DNA of 64,000 nt from Limonium bicolor. Its lineage: Eukaryota; Streptophyta; Magnoliopsida; Caryophyllales; Plumbaginaceae. The notes beneath the pieces are model-generated. The model worked only from the letters and a program-made list of their open reading frames with translations. It did no database searches and was not told the DNA's origin. Below are positions 33,561 to 45,900 of this stretch, one piece after another. The stretch lies in contig CM041777.1 in the NCBI GenBank assembly GCA_023374045.1, positions 460,751,827 through 460,815,826 of the forward strand. Direction: 5' to 3'. The translations under genes and the position numbers were made by a program. Position 1 is the stretch's first letter. Every line of letters starts with the position of its first letter.

Positions 33561-34365
33561 CATGTGTTTAATTTTTTTTAACATTTTGACTTGATTTGGG
33601 TATTTTCCAAAGGAGAGTGAAAATTACAAAAATGTTTGAATTTTTCTTTTAAAACTCGGGCTTAGGTTCCAAATAATTTTTATCAGGTTTATGAATGTGT
33701 GTAGCCATTTTAATGATGTGACAATTCTATGTATTATTTATTATGGAAATTTAGATTATTATATTAACTAAAAGCTATATTTCAAGAATAAATTTTATCT
33801 GAAAATTAAAGAATGCCTTTCATAATAACTATGATGTTTGAGAATATTTTTAATGATGAATTGAGTCATATGAAAATAGAAATTCCCGACAATATCCTTG
33901 GAAAATCCTGAGCTTATGCATCTTGACCATTTTGCCCTTGGCTTTTCTTGAGGGTCAACATTTTAGATATAACAACAAGATTATATATTTTTTATTTGTA
34001 ATTAAGTACCTCTCATTCAGTTGAATCAGGTCATATAATATAATTTATGGTTTTTTCTCAATTGATTTGCATTGTCTAACTTCTTCTTTAACACCATGCC
34101 ATAGGCCCATAGCTTTGGGTTTGGCCTCCCGGGAGAAAAGATGGCTTAAAGCTCGAAAACAAGGGATGAAAAGGAATGAGGTGCGAAGCATAAAGAATAG
34201 AGATTGGAACTATATTCTTACTTAAAAATGGATAAAGGGTGGGGATAACCCTATATGTAAAACAGGTTGGACATGATTAACATACTTAGAATTCCTAAAC
34301 TATTGCATCTAAGATATTGAATCGATTACAACATGCTATTTGCAATTACAAGTATAAATAATTAT
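33561..34365. other. AT-rich stretch, no gene seen
   Basis: Apart from the short repeat near 34200-34250 shared with 31265-31320, nothing recognisable is present. It lies downstream of the BBE-like pseudogene. Confidence 0.6.
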
Positions 34366-36006
34366 CTAGTTACGAACGGGGATACTCTGCTCATTTCGAA
34401 AGAAATTGTCAGGATCAACCTTAGTCTTCACTCTGACCAACCGATCAAAATTACCCAAAAAATACTTGTCCCCATAAACCTTCCCTTGTTCATAACCACT
34501 ACTACTAGCATGACCATCAGTAACCCCTATATCAATATCCCTGTAATTTAAGAACGCCCCTCTGGGCGACTTAGACACATAGGGTTCCATAAACTTATAA
34601 AGCTCCCGTATCAACCCAAGATTCCGTACATCCTCTTCCTCCCCGGCCTCATGCCAATTCTCAGAATACTGTATCTTAAACAAATTACCCGCTCTATGCG
34701 GAAACGGTGTCGCATCCCATGGTATTTTACTCATCACACCACCGTAGGCGTTAAACACCATCCCAGTCTTCCCTAACTCAATCAGCTTCTTCCATAGCAG
34801 ATTCAACCCGTCTCTGGTGATTGGAGTGACGACGTAATCTGATTTCCGTTTTAAGTAGTTTGAGTTGTACGTCCGGTTAAGTAACATCGTTAACGGTGTT
34901 ACTTTATAGTTATCAGAATCTTCCCAGTAGAGTACTGACTTAATCCAACTCATCTCAAAACAATCACTTTTCTTCACTCCTAGTTCCGGGAAAACCGTGT
35001 TCATAACATTAACTGGTTCGCGTCTCCAAGGAAAAGGGATATGAAAGTGACTCTACATGAGCTGCTTCTTTTTACGAGTCGTTGCTGCTGCAGCTGCACT
35101 GTTTTTTAACAGTGACGGGTTGGAGAAGTAGTCCTCATGAAGATTAGTTAATCAACTTCTTTCATAACTGATTGCCATTTATACACCAACTCCGTCGTCA
35201 AATTGTCGTCGTCTTTCACAACCTCTCGATTCGGAAAACAGTTACTGTTTTCGGACTTGTACAAGATTAACTGTATAGGAAGTATAACACCAAACTACTA
35301 CCACCCCCACCACCTCTAATCGCCCAGAACAAATCCTCACCCATGGATTTTCGATTAAGTATTCGACCATTAACATCCACTATCTCCGCATCAAAATGAT
35401 GGTCAACTGATCCGTATTTTCTAATCATATTACCATACCCACCACCGGTGAAATGTTCCACCAACACCAACAGTAGGACAGACCCAGCTGGGAAACCATG
35501 GGTAGGACTTTTTTGTGCGATAGCGAAGTAGATTCACCAGAGTTGCACCGGATTGAATATAAGCGTATTAGATGAGATATTGATATTGATGGTACGGAGA
35601 TTTGAGAGGTCAAGGAGGATGAAAATTTGGATTATGGTAGAATGTATGATAGACCGTCGAAATCATGACCACCGGAACGGATTTTGATTAGAGTGTTGTT
35701 GTGTGCACGAGCGCAGATAACGGTGGCGGTAGATGAGATGGAGTGAGTGGTTTTAATGATGAGAGATGGTTTTGGTGTTGATAGAGAAGTGAAACGGAGG
35801 TTACGATGTAGGAAGTTAAGACGGTGGTGTAAGGTTGAGTTGGTTGATTTTGTGAAGAGGATGATTTTACCGGCGGTGTGGGTGTGTGGAGTTAAGGCAT
35901 TGGTAAAGTAGTGTTAGAGAGTTGAGTCGGAGGCGGAGGTGGAAGATGAGAGGATGAGGAATGTTAGTAGGAGAAAGAGGGGATGATATGATTTGGGACG
36001 GGTCAT
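34366..36006 (-). pseudogene. Berberine bridge enzyme-like (FAD-linked oxidoreductase) pseudogene, single exon
   Basis: A start at 36006 gives MTRPKSYHPLFLLLTFLILS, a secretion signal, and then a stop codon about 30 codons in. The following text is the BBE-like FAD domain. IKIRSGGHDFDGLSY contains the His that carries covalent FAD in this family. VEHFTGGGYGNMIRKYG and MGEDLFWAIRGGGGG are at 35470-35267. Decayed middle text (TTELVYKWQSV, FISLFLGDA) covers 35266-35005. An intact 212-codon C-terminal domain (35004-34366) has MSWIKSVLYW, TPFPHRAGNLFKIQYSENW, GAFLNYRDIDIG, YGDKYFLGNFDRLVRVKTK and VDPDNFFRNEQSIP. Intact members are secreted oxidases of about 520-540 residues acting on alkaloids, monolignols or oligosaccharides. 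At least four frame lesions and missing stretches in the substrate domain make this copy dead. No intron is visible, as in many family members. Confidence 0.92.
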
Positions 36007-36240
36007 TTTTGTGGCTGACTGTGGAGTGTGGAGGAGATGGGATGGGTGGTTTTATTGGGAGTTGATGAAGTTGGTCGTTTGGGTGTGCATGTGGTATGTA
36101 GGAGAGTATTGGCGAAAGAATGGACTATAATGGTCATGAAACGCAGTGGGGGTAATAGGATGGGGACACGATAAGGACGTCACAAACACTTATAAATTCC
36201 AACCGTCCCGCTTCCAGAAAGGGAAACTGTGTTGTATATA

Positions 36241-36461
36241 CCTCCATCCTGTCATAAGTGTCTTGTTTGTTTTTGGCACGTTTTCACCTCAATATTAAAT
36301 ATATAAGTAAAATAATTTATAAACTAAATTTTGTATATATAGTTTATCATATAGAAATCATATACAAAACTTAAATTTTCAAAATTAATTTATCTTATAT
36401 GTTTAAAAATTGAAGTCAAACTATCCAAACAGTAAATAGGATCAAAGTGGGACGGAGGGAG
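36241..36461. mobile_element. Stowaway-like (Tc1/mariner) MITE upstream of the BBE-like pseudogene
   Basis: The ends are CCTCCATCCTGTCATAAGTG and GTGGGACGGAGGGAG, flanked by TA on both sides (36239-36240, 36462-36463). The interior is AT-rich and the element is about 220 bp, with the CTCCCTCCGTCCC-type ends of plant Stowaway elements. It lies about 230 bp upstream of the pseudogene start. Confidence 0.8.
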
Positions 36462-36488
36462 TATGATATAAAAAGGTTTACGCGGGAT

Positions 36489-37380
36489 CCAACTATTGAC
36501 ATGTTAATTTGATGCTTGTTTTTTCTACGGAGCATTCAAGTTTAGTCAATCAAACCAAATTTGACTAGAAATTAATCACGGGTCAACCTAATAATTAAAT
36601 CATTTTAATCTATACTCACTTGTAGTTTAACTGAAAAGTACAATGGCTTATTTAAAAAAAAAAAAAGGAAAAGTAACAATGCTGGTGGAGCAAATCAGGT
36701 TTAGGTCTATCCTCATCCATTTTATAAAAGCAAATCAAGTACGTACCCAAAATTTAAACCTCACAGTATAATAAAAAATTATACTCCCATAGATGATTTT
36801 TAATTTTTTTTTCCTATTTTTAAATTATTATCTTGTGCTAGAGCAAAAATATAGTAAAAATAATGAGTTAGTACATTAAAGATTAGAAAAATGTTAATAA
36901 TCGACAAGATATAGAAACAAATAAACCTAATAAAAACAATAACTTAGTTTCCAAAAGATTATAAAAAAATAAAGCTAGTCAGTTACAGATGGGTGATCAG
37001 GTGACACCTACTTATCAAAAAATCAGGTCTTCAAAAACGTTGCTAGTAGTATCTTGTTTTTTCCCTGTTCCGGAATCTATAGTGGCTTTCGCGTGGAATC
37101 ACTATGTGAAGCCGATGATTCGTCGAAGATGGGGCTCAGATGCACTGAACCTCAAAAAGCATGTGAAGGGGTAGACGCGGGATTGGTTCACAGTGGTAGC
37201 AGCAAGTTGTACGAGAGGTCTGTGGGATATTGCAGTTAAAATTCCCAGGAAAGGTACTTAGCATGGCCCGTGAACTGCTTTTATTAGTTTATACATCTAC
37301 TATTATTTGGTACCGGATATCCTGACTTCCAATCAAGCATGTGGTAGGTCAAAGGTTGTTGGATGAAAAGGCTGTCGGGG
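36489..37380 (+). repeat. Left copy of a direct duplication (upstream flank of the BBE-like pseudogene)
   Basis: It shares ordered blocks with 56327-56963: TTAATTTGATGCTTGTT, TTAATCACGGGTCAACCTA, CTGTTCCGGAATCTAT, GTGGAATCACTATGTGAAGC and TTGCAGTTAAAATTCCCAG. This copy has about 220 bp extra AT-rich sequence near 36735-36985. The 61-codon frames within it are not recognised. Confidence 0.88.
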
Positions 37381-38443
37381 AGGGGTAGCCTTTCCCAATT
37401 GTACCCTCAAATGTATGTAAAGTTCTCATTTTATTTTTCTTCTAACATTGCATTCGCACTGTCCGGACCAGCGTACATCTCTAGTGCCTCTGCCTAATTC
37501 TTGACATCATCATAATCAAACAAACATATTGGCTGGTATTGAATATCATCTCTGGACTAATATCCCTATAACACACTCCCGTCCGCTTTTTGTCACTTTA
37601 GGGTCTTTTACTCCACCAAATTCTCATCAATTCCCTTTCAAGTGGTGAAAGTTGCATGGGATGGATTAAAATAGGGACTGAGCGATTTCAACCTCCACCA
37701 TTCGCTTCTCTGTCTGTCTAATCCATTTCTTGTTTTTCTTCTCGTGTAGCCTTTTATATATATATATCAGTAATCATGGCGGTGGAGCCGATCCTTTTTA
37801 TAGATAGTCTATCATGTTTTGCTAGCATTTTTCCATTTCTTTATCTTCTTTCGCATCATTAAGGAATGAAATAGTGCCTCGCTCAATCACTAAACCAGCA
37901 GGAACCTCCGAGCAAAAGATGACAAGAAACACCAATGTAGCAATAGATGGTATCCCTTTCCAAACATGGTCAGAGGCCACAATCCACTCCATTACCAGCA
38001 TCAGTGATCTCAATAGATAATAGCATCCAAAAGATGTCTAGGCACCCGAAGCCCCACGTACAATTAGAAGACACATAAAATGGCTATATCAATGAAGAAA
38101 ATTGTTGTTGATATTGAGGGCATAATCTGCTCAGTGGTATCGTCCGAGTATGGGTCGGAGGAGGTTTGGCCAGCACGACAGGAGGAGCACCTAGAACCAC
38201 CATCTTAGACGGTGGCAGAAACGAACAGACCGGGTGACGAAGCGCTGAACACATACACGAACCATCACACAGGCAAATGCAGAAGCAAACGGCACACGCC
38301 TTGTCGTCTTCTACTGAGCGCATTATGAACAAAGAAAAAAAGAACCTAATACCCGACTGCTTGGTGTATGCGGCTTGCAATTTTATGAGAATGGAATATT
38401 TATCATGGGGAAAAAGAAACCGTTCCATTTCATCAACACATCA
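37381..38443. other. Non-repetitive-looking stretch without a recognised gene
   Basis: Open minus-strand frames of 63 and 114 codons (38013-37822, 38428-38084) match nothing I know and have Cys-rich or low-complexity stretches, so I treat them as chance. The LARD is inserted at the right end. Confidence 0.5.
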
Positions 38444-38972
38444 CCGGACTTAATTAGGGTTAGTAAATTACTCTAATACGATATTGAGGGCCTATTAGTG
38501 CCTAATAAATTTTGGTAAAAAGAATAAATCCAAAGGAAATAATAAAAAACGCTTAAAAAGCGAAAAACGTTAAAACGAGCGTTAAGTGACCCTAGGAGAA
38601 ATACAACCTTAAATAGGGTACTAAATGAATTTAAAAGGCTTAATAATGCCTAAATAATATATGGGAACAATTCCCGAAGGAAACGGATCCAAATAATGTA
38701 ATAAAACGCTAATAAAGCTTTAACGCACGTCTTTCGAGAAAACCCAAAAACGTGACTTTGAGTGGTCAAACGAACCCGTAAAAATTATAGTTCATTAAAT
38801 AACTATAAACAAACATTAATGGGAGTATAATAGCCATTAAAATTAAAGAAACGAGAAAATTCCAGAAAACGGGCCCGGTTAGTGAATAGTGCTAAACCGG
38901 GTATAATAAACGAGCGTTTTCTGTAAAAGACGAAAAACGCTCCAGCTGGTATACATTAGAGGGGCCGGTTTT

Positions 38973-38985
38973 TAATATATAATAA
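38973..38985 (+). promoter_or_regulatory. Likely LTR TATA box
   Basis: TAATATATAATAA is followed about 20-30 bp later by the start of a pyrimidine-rich leader. It is repeated at 48657-48669 in the other LTR. Confidence 0.5.
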
Positions 38986-40526
38986 GCTCCCTCACACACC
39001 TAATAAGCTAGGAAAAAAGAAAGAAAAGAAAGAAAAGTAAAAAGGTAGAAAAGTACCCCATCTCTCTCCTCTCTCATTTCTTTTTTTTCTTTTTTTTCTT
39101 CCTTCCTTGTCGTTCTCTCTTTCTTCCTCCATTCCAGCCGATTTTTCCTCTTCTCCCATGGCTTCTTGCCATTTCCTTGCTTGCCCAAGCTTCCTCCAAG
39201 CTCCAAATGCAAAACAAATTACATATTTGAACTCCCCTCATCCTCCTCTACACTTCTCTCTTTTTAAAATTCCAAAAGGATGAAGTTGACCTCCATGGGT
39301 TTTCCCCATTTGAAGAGAAAAAGGCACCACCTTGTAGCTTGGAATCTCCTCTTTCTAACAAGGTAAAAAGTTTCAAGAGAAAAGCTCATTTTCTCCATTT
39401 TCATGCCTTGGCCGATTTTGGCTTCTTCTAATACCTTGTTTTCCTTCTTGATTTGAGCACTCATTAAACCTCCAATGGTGGTTGGAAGCCTTTCCTTCAT
39501 TGTTGATCAAAAACCCATTTCTAGGGTTTCAAGGTAATTGACCAATCTTAGTGTCTTAAGCCTTTTAATTGGTGAGTTTAGTGTTTTGATTAAACTCATT
39601 CCCTTGCGTGATGATTGGGTTGGAGTCTTGCAAATCACATTGCCCCATTTGACCGAGATGAGAAGAGAAGGAGGGAAGGAGAATTAAAAAGGAGATTTGA
39701 GGAGCTTAAGGTAAGAAATCCACCTTAAGATTTGTTTTGAATGCTTTAAGGATTTGGGATGGGTTAAATTAAACAATGAACCCAAATTGTGTAAAATGAT
39801 ATGTTGGTAGGCACTTGAGAGAGAAATGTGAAATTGTATGGAATTAAAGGCCTAAGTGCCATTGTATTTAAAGTTTGAGCTATATTGTGGTTTGAAGGGA
39901 TTTTGGTAAATTTTGGATTGATATGATGTGCTGGTAGGACCCTTATGAGTGTGGCTAGATTAGGAATGTAAATCGATGTGAATTGATGGTTTGGGAGATG
40001 TTTTTATGGGGAAACTATGGCGAAATTTTGGTAGAAAAACAAGTGTTTAAAGATGACTTAGTGTATTGAAGAACCTAGGTGTTTGTGGTGTTGTTTGGAG
40101 TGTAGTTGTAGCCTTGAAATGGCATTGGAGAACTAGTAGAGGAGAGGTGAAAATCTGTAGCAATGGAGTGTGGAATGTTTAGAAAAACTAGAAAATGAAT
40201 GTTGTGCAAGACTTAGGAAATGAGAGTTGGACTTGGGTTTTAGAATGGTGTATACCTAGGGATGAATTGGTATGGTCATTAAGTGATTTGGTAGGCTTGG
40301 TAAGATGTAAAAACTAGTAAGAAGGAGTTAGAAATGCAAGAGAGTGCAAAATGCAAAAATGTGAGAACTTGAATTGTTGGATTTAACCAAGGATTTGAGG
40401 TGGTTTAAGGAGTGTTTTGAGGTGTTAAAATGTGTAGAAAACTTGTGGGAAGATTAGGGAAAGATTAAGGGTGGTTTATGGATTGATTAGGGGCTGAAAA
40501 ATTATGTAAGTTGCAGGTTTTAGCAG

Positions 40527-40779
40527 GGTCCGGGACTTAGTCCTTGGACAAAGTTCCGGACCACCCATTAAAAACAGGCCGAGACTTTTCCCAGCATATG
40601 GTCCGGGACTTGAGAGATGGACAAAGTCCCGGACCACCCCTTGATATTAGCCGAGAGTTCTTGCAGTACTTGGTCCGGGACTTAAGGGATGGACAAGGTC
40701 CCGGACCACCTATTAAAATCATGCCGAGAGTTTGTTATGCATTGGTCCGGGACTATAGGTAGGGACCAAGTCCCGGACC
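40527..40779. repeat. Array of four GGTCCGGGAC hairpins, LARD 5' LTR
   Basis: Units lie at 40527-40562, 40600-40635, 40672-40707 and 40744-40779, at 73, 72 and 72 bp spacing. The arms are GGTCCGGGACT and AGTCCCGGACC. This is the same architecture as in E1 and the solo LTR, but the inner arm positions are changed in both arms so pairing is kept. Confidence 0.92.
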
Positions 40780-42944
40780 ACCCCCAGAATTCAACAGAAT
40801 GTGTTTTTAAGGGTTTAAATGATGGGGGTTTGAATGGTATTGGTTTTAGATGATGTTTAGGAGTTGTTTGGTGACTTTTAAAGGTCCTAAGAAGTATAAA
40901 CAAGTGTTGGAAGTGAGTGAGCAAGTTAAGGAATTAAGTACACTAAGTTAAACCGAATTAACGGGATAAAGGGGTAAGTACGGGAGTAGCGTTTATGTGC
41001 ATACCGTAATACCTTAATAATAATTGAACCATTTGACATGTAATTAGTGATTCGAGAATAAGATTCGAGGAACAAGTGTGAGCCAAAGAACATGAGAACC
41101 CCCGGTAAAGATAAACCCCGGTGAAAGGTATGATTTCCTCATGCTCTGTATCCTAACTTGGTTACCCCGATTTGTGTGCTTGTTTGATTGTGTGATCACC
41201 TAACAAGATAAATGCATGAATCGGATTGTGTGCACTCATTAGTGCTTGTGTGATATTGTTGTTGTTGGATTGTATTCTTTGACTAAAGTTTGTATAATTC
41301 ATGAAATGTGGAATGTGAATGAATTGCTTGAATGTGATTGTGTGTGGTAGTGCGACTCATAGTTGAGTCTTGTGTGAGTAGAGACTCGTAGAAAGAGTCT
41401 AGTGCAAACTAATAAAAGGTGGAACACACTACAACTATCGAAACCATACACGGTAACATAAACCTACGAACACATTCGAACGTGAGAAGGTATACGGGAG
41501 TGGTAACCTCCCGATAACGGTTAGAGAACCGAAATGACTAAACCCACTCGATAAATATTAGTGGAAGTATAAGTAACCTCTAACTAGAGGATTGGAAAGT
41601 TGTTCGAAAATACGAACCTTGAGTAAAGTAATGAATGGTAAGGGATCACCAAATCCCTTAGAAATATAGTCGAACCCCAATGAGAGGAACCGACTAACAT
41701 GAACAATGTCCCGAACTTGAGAGTATTCGATAAGTTGGTTAAAACCCTAAATCTTAGAATACTTGACATTGAAGAATTCCCTAAGCCATTAGATGCTATC
41801 GAGAGAGATACTTCTAGGCTAATCCTTGAGATTGTGAATTGACTCCGAGAGTGGAGTTTTGGGAAATTTGAGTCGCCCGGTAGTGAGCCGGACATTTGAG
41901 TATTTGAGGAGCTAACTGTATAGCCCTATTTGTATTTGAGCCCGGTGGTGGGTCTTGTGTATGACCCTGCCCGGAGGTCGTGAGATCGACTTAACATATA
42001 CCTTGAGAATTGAGTATTGACTTGAGAACTTGAGTATTGAGTATTGACTTGAGAACTTGAGTATTGAGTATTGAATCGGTTATGTGAGTGTTGAGAATTG
42101 AGTTGTGACTTGTGGAACTTGAGAATTTGAGTTGAGTAGGGAATTGAGTTGAGTGTTGTAGACCTTGTTGAGATTGTGAGTAAGAGTACCCAAGGGAGTG
42201 GGTAGTACATGAGTAGTTGAGTAAGGCATGGTGAGGTAGAAACCCTCAAGCCTAATTAAAGAACATATTGAACCAACCCTTGATGTGTGTTAGTGCTTGT
42301 GTTCAATGTTGAACTTGATTGCGAATGTGCATATATAATGTATGTTGTATGCATGCTGTTGTGATAAATGAACCGCATGCTCTCGACCAAATAGTTGGCG
42401 TACCCTCGCTAGTACGCGGGGTATGCGGAAGTCATATTCAGCGTAAGCTGACCCCCTAGGGGGAACGTTTTTAGTGTGCAGGTACCCGAGAGAATATGAG
42501 CATTGTAAGTGACCGACAGCTAAGCCGGACACCGTTCGAGAGTAGGACGGGGTCGTTATTGATATGGGTAGTGGTTAAGGAATTGTATTTATGTATTGTG
42601 GATTGGTAAGACCGAAGGGTCGTTGATGAACTTGGAAATTGTAGATACTCGGTATAGTATAGAATGGTTATTGTATTGTATATTGGGGTGTTAAAGGTTG
42701 TATTGACTTGAGAATTGTTTAAGTAAAGGAAGTATCGTTTGTATAGTGTGCTCGGTATAAGACCCATCAGACCGATATTGTATTTGTTGTTGTAATTGAG
42801 TTTGGATTGGCCTAGTTAGTCACGTGGGTGACTAACGGCAATGTTTCACCCCCGGTTGAGTTGGAACTACCGCTGCGTTGTTGTTGATATATGAGACAGG
42901 TCAGAGGATAAGGGTGTGATTACCGGTAGGGGTGTTACAAAAAG

Positions 42945-42956
42945 TGGTATCAGAGC
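42945..42956 (+). other. Primer binding site of the LARD (initiator tRNA-Met)
   Basis: TGGTATCAGAGC lies five bases after the 5' LTR end, an exact complement to the tRNA-iMet 3' end. Confidence 0.93.
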
Positions 42957-45900
42957 GAAGTATCGCTCTGATGGTCTGAATACCGAGTTTAGGAAAATAC
43001 CGAGTTAGGAATTAGAGACTTAGGGCTAAGGGTTGAGTGTTAGCGTGTGAGGTACGCTAGTTAGGAACTTCCAGTGTGATCTGGATACCTACATAGCCAA
43101 TCCCGCCCTCCGCAACCCCCGTTTTAAAGTTGGGGAAAGAACGCCAGAGAGATGGGAAGACCTCTCATACTCGGGAAAACCCGATCTGGCAGCTGTAAAC
43201 AAACTTTGTAAAGAGAAAGAACCAGTCATACGGTAGATCCCAAGAACTGGAAATCCCGAAGACGGTTCCCGTTTCAACGACAATAACAGTACTGAACGGC
43301 AATAGATTGAAGGTCCTAAATACAGGATAATGAAATTTGTGGCACCATGGGGCGACATGCTTCGCAGTCGCGAGAACCATGCGTAGCCAACAAGAAGGGA
43401 AGTATAGCTACACAATGAGCAGAAGAGCAAAGTAACAAAACCCGAGACAAGAGAGTCTACGGATTGCAACGCTTAATAATACCACTATGGTGTACGACTG
43501 ACTATGGAATTAGTCAAGGTTGGATTAACTCCAAACCTACAACGCCAAAAGAGCGGTAATACCCGAATTGCATAGTGTAGACAACTATGAAAATATGCAT
43601 GAAACTCACACCAACAGGACTACGACGTAGTTCCTAAGGATTAATCAAACCTCGGTAACCACCGTAAAGGCGTGGGAACGAGCAACGAAGTAAGGTACAC
43701 AGAGTACCTCAAGAGTCGGGAAAGCACCCGAATTAACAACAACCTTGTCAAGAGCACTGTGAATTACTCAGGAGATTGATCACCAAGATCAAAAGATCAC
43801 AGGAAGGTCCAATAAAATCACCAAATTTGGATGGAAACAGCACCGTAACCGGTGTTTGTTAACCTAAAAACCGACGTACCCGCGCACTTGCCAAGGCAAG
43901 TGCAGCAACAACAAAACAATTGGAAGACCTCTAGATGACTAACAAGTACTTTCTAAGTACCACCATGACAACGGAAGCAAATGAAGGATCACTAATCCTA
44001 AGGAATTGCAGAATCAACCTTGGAAAGGCCTAACGGCCCGACCATTATATTAACGAACATACCAGTCAGCAGGAAGCTGTACTTGGTCAAAGACTTCGAA
44101 CATGGCAATGCCATAAGGATTTCTGTCAAACTCAAGATTTCTATTTCAAAACCCGGAATTTTTCTTTCAAAAACTACAAAACTTTTCTTTTAAAACCTCA
44201 TATTTTGAAATCAAACCAGAAGGATCACGGTGAGTATCATATAGTGATACAAGAGGAGTTGACAATAGAATACTTCACCTAGGCGTGTGACGAGCACTAC
44301 GAGTGTACCCAAATACGGGATGTGGGACGACTGCACTCCGAAGGAGCTTGCGGGCCTGACAGACCCTTTTGTGAGTTGGTCAGGTAAGTGGTAACGTACC
44401 AATAAGGTACCCCACGTATGTATACATGTAGTGTACGAAACACGGGAAGTAGTCAGCTCCGTTCTACGGACCATAAGTAAATTCAAACCGAAACAAATGG
44501 ACACCTCAAATAACCGAAGGAACCCAGATTAGCTTACAAGCTAAAGGAGTCAAGAACTCCCTTCAGGTGTATAATTAAGAGTTAAAAGTGCGAGAAGCAC
44601 TAGCAATTAACCAAAGACATTGGACATGTCTCAAGGATATTGAAACAAAAGCATATTAGATGGAATGGAAATCTAGTCTAAACACACTAAGGCAATGCCT
44701 AACCTGAACACACCAATGTTCAAGGGACAAGGTAAATACCCAGAGTGATCATCTAAGGTACCAGAGGATACCGTTCCCCCACCGAAGGAAATACCAAACT
44801 GGTTAAACCATAAGAGAAGCACACCTGGTCTACCCTAAGAACGGGATACATTGTAACCTTAAACGGGACAATTTGTAATATACTCTTAAGTTAGCCAAAG
44901 GTGATGGCATCAATCAACAACACCCAGGAGCAATCCATAAAGGGTATCAAAGTCAACATAGTTGAACGAAATATCGTAATAAGAGCACCAGAGCTATAAT
45001 GAACACTCGGTTAGAACACCGAAGGGATCCCTACCCAGGGGATACCCTGAATTGTTAAAAGGTACCAATCGATACCTAGACACTTAAAGGGCTACCAATA
45101 GACGGAAGCGTGATGCACTAATCCTATCAGGGGCCCTATAATACCTCCAAGCCATTTTATGGTACAATAAGAAGTAATTATATGTGAGCCGCCTACGATG
45201 AGCAAAGCTCTAGGCAACGTGGCTAGTAAGCCAGGAACCCATTACAATACAAATTCAACGGTTGCAAAACCACTGTGAATCATAGGAAGAGTTGCCAAGA
45301 ACGAAACCAGTAAGATTGTTTAATGACCAACGAGCAGGGATACCCCTCGTTAATGTGAGACCGCGAGAGCGGTGAACATACAGATCCAAAGAAAAGGATA
45401 CCTTCAAAAAGTGACTGAAAATATATCCCTTTCAGAACCACCAAAATAGTGAAGCTTGAGCATACAAGTATTGCCAAGCAACGTGGAAATAAGCTATTAT
45501 AGCAACTGTTGGAACTGAATAAGAAGAGATACCGTATGTGGAAGGTAAGGTGGAAAATCAATAACGCTCACGTAGCTTAGAGATATAGAGAATAACATAT
45601 TCTATAATCAGCCAAGTAAACGGCAAACCATTGTCTAATGGTAGAGATACATGAGCAGAAGCTAAGATAATGGCGGATGCCAGGGAAACCAATGTCGTAA
45701 ATAAATACGAACATGGTGCGCAGCAAGCGACCAATACATGTGAATAAGTCATACAATGAGATGGAGTTGACGAATAAAGATGGTAGACAGACCGAGAAAT
45801 AAGGAAACAATATTCACTCCTATTGCAATCTCACGAGAGATTTACTGCCCAGGGGTTTACGCCTCTGCACTCTGTAGGACTGAGTGTTTTGGTATTGCAT

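Larger units (their letters stand above)
38444..42939 (+). repeat. 5' LTR of the LARD (4.5 kb)
   Basis: It matches 48119-52645 from GGACTTAATTAGGG onward. The first about 8-9 bases expected (TGAAATACC) are not recognisable here; the sequence reads AACACATCACC instead. It ends GGTAGGGGTGTTACA. Confidence 0.9.

Noticed and set aside
38084..38428. 114-codon Cys-rich minus-strand frame left of the LARD
   Set aside because: No recognisable signal peptide plus Cys-spacing pattern or domain, and no neighbouring exon-like text.
43089..43469. 126-codon minus-strand frame in the LARD interior
   Set aside because: Antisense to the element, Ser/Leu-rich, no known motif. Single frames of this length are expected occasionally in 5 kb.
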